Below, one piece after another: positions 51,463-60,027 of a DNA stretch of 64,000 bases (position 1 is the stretch's first letter; each line of letters opens with the position of its first letter). The notes under the pieces are model-generated. The model ran no database searches. It was not told where the DNA came from and saw only the letters and a list, made by a program, of their open reading frames with translations. The stretch covers positions 1-64,000 of the forward strand of contig CAJMNM010000005.1 in assembly GCA_905214795.1 (NCBI GenBank). Reading direction: 5' to 3'. A program made the translations under genes and the position numbers. This stretch comes from an uncultured bacterium (GTDB lineage: Bacteria > Bacteroidota > Bacteroidia > Bacteroidales > Bacteroidaceae).

Positions 51463-51658
51463 GGTGTATATTGTTTTATGTATAATATGCTTTTTAGCCT
51501 GCAAAGTTACAAAAAATAGGGCAAACGGCGATAATGTAACGGTAATTTCTTATAAATTAAGCGGATGTTTGTTTTAACCCTTTATATGGGATTATTCTGT
51601 GCTATTGTTGGTATTCTGTTTTTCGTAAGAAAGGCCGTGGATTTATGGAAAATAATCG

Positions 51659-51666
51659 TACCTTTG
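51659..51666 (+). promoter_or_regulatory. -7 element before the flippase gene
   Basis: TACCTTTG fits TAnnTTTG and lies 19 bases before the flippase ATG. The position 20 bases upstream (GTGG) is a poor -33. Confidence 0.5.
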
Positions 51667-51685
51667 CAAATTATCATGAAAAACC

Positions 51686-53194
51686 ATGCATCAGCGAAAT
51701 AAGGATAAAGGAAGGGCTACAGCTTACGACCATATCATAAAGTATACCGGTCTTTTCGGCGGTGTACAGGGTATCGGTTTGTTGGCTTCGGTTGTACGCA
51801 ACAAATTGGTTGCCGTGATACTCGGTCCTTCCGGATTAGGACTTATTTCGTTATATAATACAGCTTTGACATTGTTGGGAAATGCAACCAATCTGGGTAT
51901 ATCATTCAGCGCTGTACGTCATATATCCGAACTTAGCGAACGTGGTGATGACCGACAGATGATGCATTACATTATGGTGGTACGCAGTTGGAGTATGGCG
52001 ACAGCCATTCTGGGTATTTTGATTTGTGCGCTTGTGTCACCTTTTCTAAGTTGGTCTTACTTTAATGATTACAGTCATTGGCAATCTTTTGTCTGGTTAG
52101 CACCGATTGTCGGACTCACAGCACTCACTGGTGGTGAGTTGGCGATATTGAAAGGCATGCATCGTCTCAAGCAGGTGGCGCTTCAGTCAATTGTTGTTTC
52201 GTTTGGTACATTGTTTACTTCCATTCCGTTTTATTTTGCGTGGGGAGAGGATGGTATAGTGCCGGCTTTGTTGTTGACAGCCTTGTTGACCCTTTGTTCT
52301 GTACTCTGGTTTTCTTTCCGCGACTATCCTTTCCGTTTCCGTCTGATAACCCGTCGCTTGTTTGCCCAAGGAATGGGGATGGTACGTTTGGGCATGGCAT
52401 TCACGTTAGCCGGTGTTCTTGGCTCGGGAGTAGAATTTATTATACGTGTGTTTATGCAACAGTTTGGCAGTACTGCCGATGTGGGACTGTATAACGCCGG
52501 TTATACTTTGACTGTTACTTATGCGTCTATGATATTCGTGGCGATGGAGACTGATTATTTTCCGCGTCTATCGGCTGTCAATCACGATGTGAGCCGCTCG
52601 AATGAGATTGTAAATCGTCAGATGGAGGTGTCTGTGTTGTTGATAACTCCGCTTCTGGTTGTTTTTCTTATCGGGTTGCCTGTTATACTTCCGTTGCTTT
52701 ATGCGCAGAGTTTTATGCCGGTAATAGAAATGGCCCAGTGGGCGGTTTTCAGTATGTTTCTTCGTGCTGCCACATTGCCGGTTGCTTATATGTCTTTGGC
52801 AAAAGGCTGTTCCAAAATATATCTTTTCACAGAAGCCGTTTATGACGTAGTGGCTGTACTGTTGATTGTATGTGGCTATATGTTTGTCGGATTAAAAGGA
52901 ACAGGAATGGCGTTGTCGTTTGCAGCACTGATTGATTTGTTGCTGGTATGGCTGACTTGCCGTAAGATGTATGGCTTCCATATAGACAGTCGTGCAATCA
53001 GAATGTTGTTTATACAGCTCCCGTTTGTAGTGATTGCATTTTGTGTGGCTCGCAGTCTAAATGGTATGGCTTATTGGTTGTCGGGATGTTTCGTTGTTCT
53101 CCTGTCTTGGGCTGTGTCGTTGCATATTCTTTATAAAGAGACAACGCTGATACAAAAAATAAAAGAGCGTTTTAACCGTAAAAACAAGGCATGA
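51686..53194 (+). CDS. O-antigen/oligosaccharide flippase (Wzx-like, PST family)
   Basis: A 502-residue inner-membrane protein with about 12-14 helices. The N terminus (YTGLFGGVQGIGLLASVVRNKLVAVILGPSGLGLISLYNT) fits O-antigen translocases that flip undecaprenyl-linked oligosaccharides. Other typical phrases are LGISFSAVRHISE, GGELAILKGMHRLKQVA and FIVAMETDYFPRLSA-like IFVAMETDYFPRLSAVNHD. The next gene, a GT2 glycosyltransferase, starts one base after its stop. Together they form a minimal two-gene surface-glycan unit, without polymerase or other transferases nearby. Confidence 0.88.
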   Translation: MHQRNKDKGRATAYDHIIKYTGLFGGVQGIGLLASVVRNKLVAVILGPSGLGLISLYNTALTLLGNATNLGISFSAVRHISELSERGDDRQMMHYIMVVRSWSMATAILGILICALVSPFLSWSYFNDYSHWQSFVWLAPIVGLTALTGGELAILKGMHRLKQVALQSIVVSFGTLFTSIPFYFAWGEDGIVPALLLTALLTLCSVLWFSFRDYPFRFRLITRRLFAQGMGMVRLGMAFTLAGVLGSGVEFIIRVFMQQFGSTADVGLYNAGYTLTVTYASMIFVAMETDYFPRLSAVNHDVSRSNEIVNRQMEVSVLLITPLLVVFLIGLPVILPLLYAQSFMPVIEMAQWAVFSMFLRAATLPVAYMSLAKGCSKIYLFTEAVYDVVAVLLIVCGYMFVGLKGTGMALSFAALIDLLLVWLTCRKMYGFHIDSRAIRMLFIQLPFVVIAFCVARSLNGMAYWLSGCFVVLLSWAVSLHILYKETTLIQKIKERFNRKNKA

Positions 53195-53195
53195 C

Positions 53196-54206
53196 ATGAA
53201 AGTAACAGTCCTGGTAGCCGTATATAATGCTTCGTCTTATTTGTCTGTTTGTATGGACTCTTTGCTCGGACAGACACATGCTGATATAGAGATAATCTGC
53301 ATAGATGACGCGTCGACAGACGATTCCTGGGCTATCCTTCAACAATATGCGGCCCGTGACACTCGTGTTGTTCTTTTAAGACAGACCGTAAATGGGGGAC
53401 AGGCCAAAGCGCGTAATAGAGGATTGACAGTGGCAACGGGAGATTTCATAACCATGGTTGACAGTGACGATTGGCTGGCGCCGGATGCTATTGAGCAGGC
53501 GTGTGCGGTGGTGGCACTTCATCCCAAAGCCGATGCTGTATTGCTTGATGTGGTATATCATGATGATTTGACCGGGCGTGAATGGCCATACCATTATAGA
53601 ACTGAAAAGAAATGTTTCAGTGGCGAAGAGGCTTTCAGGCTCAGTTTGGATTGGCGGATACATGGCCTATATCTTGTGAGAAGAGACATACACGTGCGTT
53701 ATCCTTATGATGACAGCTGTCGGCTTTACAGCGATGATAATACTACCCGTTTCCATTATCTGCATTCACGTGAGGTGTGGCGCAGTAATGGACGATACTA
53801 TTACAGGCAACATGGCGCTTCAATGACTCATGCGATAAGTATGTTGCGTTTTGATTATCTGGCCGCCAATTACTCTTTGAAACAAACCATGTTGGAAGAA
53901 AATGTAGATAAGACTTTGGTGGATTTTTATGAACAGTTCCGTTGGACTAATCTTATAGGGCTTTGTATTTATTACGACGAACACCGTAAAGACTTTACTG
54001 TATCCCAACGGCGTGAAATCTGTCATAAACTGCAGTATTATTACAAGTCGGTAGAAACAGATAATTTGCCGGTCCGATTGACCTGGAAATTCGGATACAT
54101 ACCGTTTAAACCCTTTTTCAGACTGTTCATGACAGAAGTCCGGATTTATGCCCGTTTAAGGAGAATATTCTATTTTTGTTTAGGACGAGAGCTGATTTCG
54201 GATTGA
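53196..54206 (+). CDS. Family 2 glycosyltransferase
   Basis: A 336-residue GT-A fold transferase. The N terminus is diagnostic: VTVLVAVYNASSYLSVCMDS, then IEIICIDDASTDDSW (the IDD motif), NGGQAKARNRGL, and the DxD-type metal motif FITMVDSDDWLAPDAIEQA around residues 88-106. The middle and C-terminal parts (YSDDNTTRFHYLHSREVWRS, YYYRQHGASMTHA) fit O-antigen or capsule transferases. Donor and acceptor are unknown. It starts one base after the flippase stop and is closed by a strong terminator. Confidence 0.92.
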   Translation: MKVTVLVAVYNASSYLSVCMDSLLGQTHADIEIICIDDASTDDSWAILQQYAARDTRVVLLRQTVNGGQAKARNRGLTVATGDFITMVDSDDWLAPDAIEQACAVVALHPKADAVLLDVVYHDDLTGREWPYHYRTEKKCFSGEEAFRLSLDWRIHGLYLVRRDIHVRYPYDDSCRLYSDDNTTRFHYLHSREVWRSNGRYYYRQHGASMTHAISMLRFDYLAANYSLKQTMLEENVDKTLVDFYEQFRWTNLIGLCIYYDEHRKDFTVSQRREICHKLQYYYKSVETDNLPVRLTWKFGYIPFKPFFRLFMTEVRIYARLRRIFYFCLGRELISD

Positions 54207-54289
54207 TTTTTTTTCTTTTATATAGAATGAAAATCATAAGAACAACTTTCCTTGATTTTCTCTAGGAAGTGTTTATCTTTACATACTTG

Positions 54290-54340
54290 AAAAGAGCTCC
54301 ACTGAAGTCTTATTTAAAGACATGCAGTGGAGCTCTTTTT
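54290..54340 (+). terminator. Terminator of the flippase-glycosyltransferase unit
   Basis: A 15-bp perfect stem, AAAAGAGCTCCACTG (54290-54304) with CAGTGGAGCTCTTTT (54325-54339), with an inner GTCTT/AAGAC stem. It is followed by T-rich sequence. Confidence 0.87.
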
Positions 54341-54405
54341 ATCTGATTATAAATGTGACAGGTCCGCCTAAAATAATAAACGGAATGGATTGTCACATGT
54401 TTTTG

Positions 54406-55443
54406 TTATCTTCTTTTTTTAACCTTAACCGGTTTTACGCCTTCTTGAGTAGGAGTAACGGGCTTAATAGTACCGTCCTCGTTGAATTCCATTTTGTCGA
54501 TGCAAACTTCGCGGTGGATTCCCGGTTGATGTTTAAGATAATTTTTGTTGATGCGGTGGTAAACAATGTACCATTCGTCTTTACCCGGAATCTGAAGTAC
54601 AGAATTGTGTGCTGTACCGTAGATTTCCTGGTCTGGACGCTGAATCAGTATGACAGGCTCTTTGGCAACCTCGATGGGGCCGAGCGGTGATTTTGAGGTA
54701 CCATAAGCTACATGATAATTAGGTGAACCGGTATCGTCCACGCTCCATAAGAAATAGTAAAGACCATTGCGGTAGAATACATAAGCGGCCTCGCGGAAGG
54801 CATAATCCTGAAGTGTACCGCCCTTAGGTGTTAATACGGTTTCTGTTTCAGGCTTGATACTCATCATGTCATCGTTCAGTTCTGCACCGGCCATATAGCC
54901 GTTACCCCAGTAAAGATAGCATTTTCCGCTGACAGGATCTTGGAATACATCGACGTCGATTTCCTGACCGTAGTTAATGCCTTTGGGGTGCTTGTTGATG
55001 ATGGGATGTCCGGCGTCAGTAAACGGACCGGTCGGATAGTCTGCTGTGGCTACACCGATAGCTTTACCCTTAGGGGTATTTCCGCTATAATAGAAGAAGT
55101 ATTTGTATTTACCGTCAATTTTACGTTCGATGATACAAGGTGCCCACGCATTACCGTCAGACCATGGAACCTGGTTTGTGGCTAAATCAAGCATGATGCC
55201 TTCATGACGCCAGTCGGTCAGATCTTTTGAACTGAAAACCGTAAAATAGTAACCTCCCCATCCCGGTGCGCCATCGGTAGTGGAATAAATGTAGAACTTG
55301 TTAGTTTGTTCAGCATAAAGAACTTCAGGGTCAGCGTGAAATTCCGGTAACACAGGATTGCCTGTAGCTGGACGCTGAGCATAGGCTGTTGCAGTGCAGC
55401 TTAATGTCAGTGCTAGAGCCAGATTCTTAAGTTGATTTTTCAT
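54406..55443 (-). CDS. Secreted single-domain GH43 family glycoside hydrolase
   Basis: A 345-residue exported enzyme with a signal peptide (residues 1-23, ending AYAQ). The five-bladed GH43 domain fills the rest. The three acid residues can be placed: base Asp in FHADPEVLY, modulator Asp in EIDVDVFQDP, acid Glu in AFREAAYVFYR; the metal/His position GTAHNSVLQ is also present. Likely activities are arabinofuranosidase, arabinanase or xylosidase; galactosidase is also possible. Its C terminus is unusually basic (VKPVKVKKRR). It lies 63 bases after aroB on the same strand and has no polysaccharide-utilisation partners nearby. Confidence 0.88.
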   Translation of the reverse strand: MKNQLKNLALALTLSCTATAYAQRPATGNPVLPEFHADPEVLYAEQTNKFYIYSTTDGAPGWGGYYFTVFSSKDLTDWRHEGIMLDLATNQVPWSDGNAWAPCIIERKIDGKYKYFFYYSGNTPKGKAIGVATADYPTGPFTDAGHPIINKHPKGINYGQEIDVDVFQDPVSGKCYLYWGNGYMAGAELNDDMMSIKPETETVLTPKGGTLQDYAFREAAYVFYRNGLYYFLWSVDDTGSPNYHVAYGTSKSPLGPIEVAKEPVILIQRPDQEIYGTAHNSVLQIPGKDEWYIVYHRINKNYLKHQPGIHREVCIDKMEFNEDGTIKPVTPTQEGVKPVKVKKRR

Positions 55444-55506
55444 GATAATGATATTTGTTTTTGATATTTGGTGAATATTTTTTGCACGATTAATATATTT
55501 ATAGAA

Positions 55507-56562
55507 TTAACATCCCATAGATTCACGGTAAAAATCCAACATGTCAAGTATATCTTCCTTCTCCATGGTCTGATTGATCAGAATGTCGCCAACATTTTTC
55601 AATAAGGTGAAGTTGATATGTCCCGATGTGTTCTTTTTATCATGCGTCATCAGTTCGTACAGCCGGTCATACGATTTGCAGTCGAATGTGAATACGCCAT
55701 AATTGTTTTTCACGAATTCGATGGTCTGACGCAATTTATCTTTTGGGAAACCGGTATGTTTGCAGCTTAGATACAATTCGCAGACCAGTCCCCATGCTAC
55801 GGCATATCCGTGTAGTACGGTGCGGTGTTCCTCCAGGGCCAGGCTCTCAAGTGCATGTCCTGCCGTGTGTCCCAGATTAAGTGCTTTGCGTATTCCTTTT
55901 TCAAAAGGGTCTTCCTTTACGATGTTTTCTTTAATGGATACACTTTGTGCCACGAGATTCTGAAGGTGGGCATAGTCAATGTCGTTGAGATCAAATCGAA
56001 TAAGTTCAGCCCAATGCGCTTCGGTACTGATCAAACCGTGTTTCAGCATTTCAGCATAGCCGGAGCAAATGTTTTTATAGTCAAGCGTACGCAGAAATGT
56101 GGTATCAAGGATAACAGATGACGCGGGATTAAAAACACCGACCTCATTTTTTAAACCGTTAAAGTTGATTCCGGTCTTTCCGCCGACAGCGGCATCGACC
56201 ATTGACAACAGTGTTGTGGGGATATTGATATAGTTGATTCCTCTTTTAAAGGTTGAGGCTGCAAAGCCTCCTAAATCGGTAACCATTCCACCTCCCAGAT
56301 TGATTAATAACGAATGACGTGTACCGCCGCCATTGCTGAGTGCGGTCCATACTTCGGCTAAAGAATCAAGGGTTTTATTTTCATCGGTATCTTTGATAAC
56401 AATAATCCGGGCTGATTGTATAAATGGATTTTCTGCGATAACGGGCAGGCATTTTTCATGTGTAACCGTATCGGTCAGAACAAAAAGTTTGTCGTGTTCA
56501 CATTTCTCAATGGCTTGGGTCAGGCTGAGATTGAGATTTTTTGATATGATAACGTCCTGCAT
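55507..56562 (-). CDS. aroB: 3-dehydroquinate synthase
   Basis: AroB is the second enzyme of the shikimate pathway, converting DAHP to 3-dehydroquinate with NAD+ and a divalent metal. The 351-residue protein has the NAD loop NLGGGMVTDLGGFAAS, then GINYINIPTTLLSMVDAAVGGKTGIN. Metal ligands lie in YAEMLKHGL (Glu), LNLGHTAGHALE (His) and HGYAVAWGL (His). A -7 element TATCTTTG lies about 30-37 bases upstream. It precedes a secreted GH43 gene by 63 bases, probably by chance. Confidence 0.96.
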   Translation of the reverse strand: MQDVIISKNLNLSLTQAIEKCEHDKLFVLTDTVTHEKCLPVIAENPFIQSARIIVIKDTDENKTLDSLAEVWTALSNGGGTRHSLLINLGGGMVTDLGGFAASTFKRGINYINIPTTLLSMVDAAVGGKTGINFNGLKNEVGVFNPASSVILDTTFLRTLDYKNICSGYAEMLKHGLISTEAHWAELIRFDLNDIDYAHLQNLVAQSVSIKENIVKEDPFEKGIRKALNLGHTAGHALESLALEEHRTVLHGYAVAWGLVCELYLSCKHTGFPKDKLRQTIEFVKNNYGVFTFDCKSYDRLYELMTHDKKNTSGHINFTLLKNVGDILINQTMEKEDILDMLDFYRESMGC

Positions 56563-56591
56563 GTTGTGTGTTGATAGATTTTATTTATTTA

Positions 56592-56599
56592 CAAAGATA
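56592..56599 (-). promoter_or_regulatory. -7 element of aroB
   Basis: Minus-strand TATCTTTG lies 30 bases before the aroB ATG; a TTG occurs 23 bases upstream of it, slightly beyond the usual spacing. Confidence 0.55.
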
Positions 56600-56685
56600 A
56601 TTTATTCTGTTCCATGAAGCCACAATGTTGGTTCCTTTTTTTAATAAGAGTTATGTTTTTCTTATGAACTCGCACAATATATATT

Positions 56686-56693
56686 TATTTTTG
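56686..56693 (+). promoter_or_regulatory. -7 element upstream of the outer-membrane barrel gene
   Basis: TATTTTTG fits TAnnTTTG. It would give a leader of about 90 bases before the ATG at 56793. No good -33 partner was found in the AT-rich sequence. Confidence 0.4.
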
Positions 56694-56792
56694 TTAAAAA
56701 TAGGCAGACTTGTTAAACCTTGCGGCAGACGGCAGGTCTATTCAATTGTGATTTTTTAATAAGAATAAAATAAGTAAGAATAAAATATCGCA

Positions 56793-59789
56793 ATGAGAAA
56801 GAAAATTGAGTTGACACTCCTTTTTTGGCTGGCAGGCTTTTGTGTCTGGGCACAAAAAATAGCGGTGAGCGGCACCGTGATAGATGGAGAAACAAAAGAG
56901 CCGGTGATGTCGGCATCTGTGGTTTTGTTGAATGCGGATAGTACAATGGCGGGTGGTGCCAGTTCCGGACTTGATGGTAAGTTTGTATTGCCAAAAGTTA
57001 AGGCCGGTAAATATATTTTCCGTATCACATTTGTGGGTTATAAGAATTATTTTAAGAATGTGCAGCTCACTTCAGATAAAACAAGTCTGAATTTAGGGCA
57101 GATTGCTTTGACGCCTGATGCCATTCTGTTGAAAGGAGCGGAGGTGACGGCACGTGCCGCTCAGGTAGAGATGAAAGCGGATACGTTTGTTTATAATGCG
57201 TCAGCTTATCGTGTGCCGGAAGGGTCAGCTCTTGAGGAATTGGTGAAAAAATTGCCTGGTGCAGAAGTGTCAGAAGACGGTACCATAACCATTAATGGAA
57301 AAGAGGTCAAGAAAATCATGATCGACGGTAAGGAGTTTTTTGACAATGATACAAAGATAGCTATGAAGAATCTGCCGACAAATATGGTAGAAAGAATTAA
57401 AGCTTATGACCGACAGAGTGATTATACACGTATGACCGGTATTGATGATGGTGAGGAAGAAACTGTGCTTGATTTGTCTGTGAAGAAGGATATGAAGCAA
57501 GGATGGCTTGCCAATGTGGATTTAGGATATGGTACAGAGAAACGTTATACCGGTAAGGCTATGGTGAATCGTTTTACGGACAGACTGCAATTCTCATTAA
57601 TAGGTTCGGCAAATAATATTAATGATAATGGTTTTCCCGGTGGCGGTTTCAGAGGATTCGGCGGCGGTGGCGGCGGATTGATTGCCAGCAAGATGGCCGG
57701 ATTGAATATAAGCTGGGACAATGGTAAAAAAGACCGAGAGGCTGGTATGCTGAAAGTTGGTGGAAATGTGCGCTATTCCTATAAAGGTACAGATTTGCAG
57801 AGTACATCCAATTCAGAAACCTTCCTGACCGGTAACTCCGGAAGCTCGTTTGCAAATAGTATGAGTCGTACAAAATCCGGTGCGACAAACGTGAATGCGA
57901 ACTTCCGTTTGGAGTGGTCGCCGGATTCAATGACAAGAATCATGTTCCGTCCAAATTTTTCTTATTCGGATAATTACAGTAATGGGTTCAGCAATACCGT
58001 GACATTCAATTCAGACCCTTATCTGAAGTTGACAGATCCATTGACAGAATATGAATCTATTATCAAAGATAGTACAGTGGTCAATGATAATAAAAGGTGG
58101 AACAATACTAATGGTAATAGTAAATCGGCTGACGCAATGTTGATGGTAAATCGCAGATTGAATAATACAGGCCGAAATTTGACTCTGCGCTTGAGGGGAG
58201 GTTATTCCGGGTCAGAAAACTTTTCTAACAGTATTTCTGATGTAAATTACTATCTTCAGAAAAATCCCGATGGAAGCTATGCCAATAATTATACCCGACA
58301 GTATAGTATGAATCCGTCAAAGAGTTACAATGCCAGTGCGGAGTTAAGTTATAGTGAACCCTTGTTTACCGGAGCAAATCTTCAGTTCAGCTATAGCTAT
58401 CAGTATCGTTATTCAGACTCAGACCGTTCTATTTATGAATTTGCGGAGTTGATAGATTCTTTATATGAGAATAATTTGGGAGATTTCCGTCAGAATATTG
58501 CTTATCTTCCCGGTACAGATTTGTTGGGAGCATATCTTGATGCACGTAACAGCCAGTATGCTACTTATAAAGAATACAATCAGAATGCCAGCGTTATGTT
58601 CAGATATAACCGTGGTGGTATGAGATTGAATGCCGGTGTATCTTTCCAGCCTCAGAAAACGGATATGGATTATATGAAGGATCGTATTGATACAGTTGTG
58701 ACACGTCATGTGTTGAACTGGGCGCCGCGTATCGATTTCCGTTATAAATTCTCGGAAACCAGTCAGTTGAGAATACGTTATAACGGACGTTCTTCACAGC
58801 CCTCAATGACCAATCTGCTTGATGTGACTGATGATTCTGACCCGTTGAATATCTCGAAAGGTAATCCCGGACTTAAACCGTCGTGGACAAACAGCTTTAA
58901 TTTATTCTATAATGCTTATTTACCCGAAAAGCAGCGCGGATGGATGGTTCATGCCAATGCCAGTATGACAAACAACAGTATCAGTACGGCAGTGGTATAT
59001 GATGAAAAATCGGGAGCCAGAATTACGATGCCTATGAATATCAATGGAAACTGGAATGCAAATGCCAACATGATGTTCAATACGGCTTTGGATAAGGAGA
59101 AATATTTTAATTTCTTTACCTTTACAAGATTGGGCTATACTAATTCCGTAAGCTATATGAGTAATAATAACGGCTCTATTAGTGGAGGCATTACTCCAGA
59201 CGATATTCTTAATTTGAGCCAGAAAAGTACGACCAAGTCTTTGAATGTAAATGAACGTTTGAATTTTAATTATCGTAATGACATCGTTGAAGTTGGTGTG
59301 AACGGTAGCATCAATTATCAGCATGCACGAAATGCTTTCCAGGAGAATGCTAATCTGGATACTTATACCTTCTCTTATGGAGCCAATACGATTATTAATT
59401 TCCCATGGAATATGAGCCTTTCCACAGATATCAGCGAGAATAGCAGACGGGGATATGATGATGCTTCAATGAACACCAATGAGTTGATTTGGAACGCTCA
59501 GCTCTCACAAAGCTTCTTAAAGGGAAATGCTGCAACTGTTTCAGTGCAGTGGTATGATATTTTGCAGCAGAAGAGTAATATCAGCCGTACGCTTTCAGCC
59601 ATTGAGCGTGTAGATTCATGGAATAACTCAATCAACAGCTACGTGATGGTACATTTTATTTATCGTCTTAACCTGTTGGGTAATAAGGCTGCACGTGCAC
59701 AAATGGGCCCTGGCGGTATGATGGGATTCCCTGGAGGCGGGCCTGGAGGAGGTCATCCAAGAGGCGGAGGCTTTGGTGGTCCGAGGTAG
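56793..59789 (+). CDS. Outer-membrane beta-barrel protein with carboxypeptidase-regulatory-like N-terminal domain
   Basis: A 998-residue TonB-receptor-like barrel of the OMP_b-brl_3 type. Signal peptide to about residue 20 (GFCVWAQ). A CarboxypepD_reg-like domain at about 24-110 (VSGTVIDGETKEPVMSASVV, GKFVLPKVKAGKYIFRITFVGY) is followed by a plug-like domain (ALEELVKKLPGAEVSEDGTI, KIMIDGKEFFDNDTKIAMKNL). A long barrel then begins at about 240 (QGWLANVDLGYGT). Unlike SusC proteins there is no SusD partner and no clear TonB box. Gly-rich segments are striking: FRGFGGGGGGLI near 285 and a C-terminal tail of about 28 residues made mostly of Gly and Pro. Transport substrate unknown. Confidence 0.87.
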   Translation: MRKKIELTLLFWLAGFCVWAQKIAVSGTVIDGETKEPVMSASVVLLNADSTMAGGASSGLDGKFVLPKVKAGKYIFRITFVGYKNYFKNVQLTSDKTSLNLGQIALTPDAILLKGAEVTARAAQVEMKADTFVYNASAYRVPEGSALEELVKKLPGAEVSEDGTITINGKEVKKIMIDGKEFFDNDTKIAMKNLPTNMVERIKAYDRQSDYTRMTGIDDGEEETVLDLSVKKDMKQGWLANVDLGYGTEKRYTGKAMVNRFTDRLQFSLIGSANNINDNGFPGGGFRGFGGGGGGLIASKMAGLNISWDNGKKDREAGMLKVGGNVRYSYKGTDLQSTSNSETFLTGNSGSSFANSMSRTKSGATNVNANFRLEWSPDSMTRIMFRPNFSYSDNYSNGFSNTVTFNSDPYLKLTDPLTEYESIIKDSTVVNDNKRWNNTNGNSKSADAMLMVNRRLNNTGRNLTLRLRGGYSGSENFSNSISDVNYYLQKNPDGSYANNYTRQYSMNPSKSYNASAELSYSEPLFTGANLQFSYSYQYRYSDSDRSIYEFAELIDSLYENNLGDFRQNIAYLPGTDLLGAYLDARNSQYATYKEYNQNASVMFRYNRGGMRLNAGVSFQPQKTDMDYMKDRIDTVVTRHVLNWAPRIDFRYKFSETSQLRIRYNGRSSQPSMTNLLDVTDDSDPLNISKGNPGLKPSWTNSFNLFYNAYLPEKQRGWMVHANASMTNNSISTAVVYDEKSGARITMPMNINGNWNANANMMFNTALDKEKYFNFFTFTRLGYTNSVSYMSNNNGSISGGITPDDILNLSQKSTTKSLNVNERLNFNYRNDIVEVGVNGSINYQHARNAFQENANLDTYTFSYGANTIINFPWNMSLSTDISENSRRGYDDASMNTNELIWNAQLSQSFLKGNAATVSVQWYDILQQKSNISRTLSAIERVDSWNNSINSYVMVHFIYRLNLLGNKAARAQMGPGGMMGFPGGGPGGGHPRGGGFGGPR

Positions 59790-59857
59790 TACGATGTCGG
59801 AACCGATAGTGAAAAATAAATCTATATAAATATTTTATTCTTTACTGAATTCATTAG

Positions 59858-59895
59858 AAAAGGATGCGGGGCTGTTATGGCTTTGCATCCTTTTT
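59858..59895 (+). terminator. Terminator after the barrel gene
   Basis: AAAAGGATGC (59858-59867) pairs with GCATCCTTTTT (59885-59895) around a 17-base loop, 68 bases after the stop. Confidence 0.8.
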
Positions 59896-59968
59896 CTTGA
59901 TAATATTTCAGAAAAAAAGGACTAAAAGGAATGATTTCTGTCCTGAAAATAAAATCTTGAGACATACA

Positions 59969-60000
59969 TTTGATTATTAGCCATTTATTTTGTATGTTTG
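59969..60000 (+). promoter_or_regulatory. cls promoter
   Basis: TTTG (59969-59972), a 20-base spacer, TATGTTTG (59993-60000): a full Bacteroidales consensus match. The start is expected near 60007, about 20 bases before the cls ATG. Confidence 0.78.
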
Positions 60001-60027
60001 AAATGACTACAGCTGAAAGGTTAGGTT

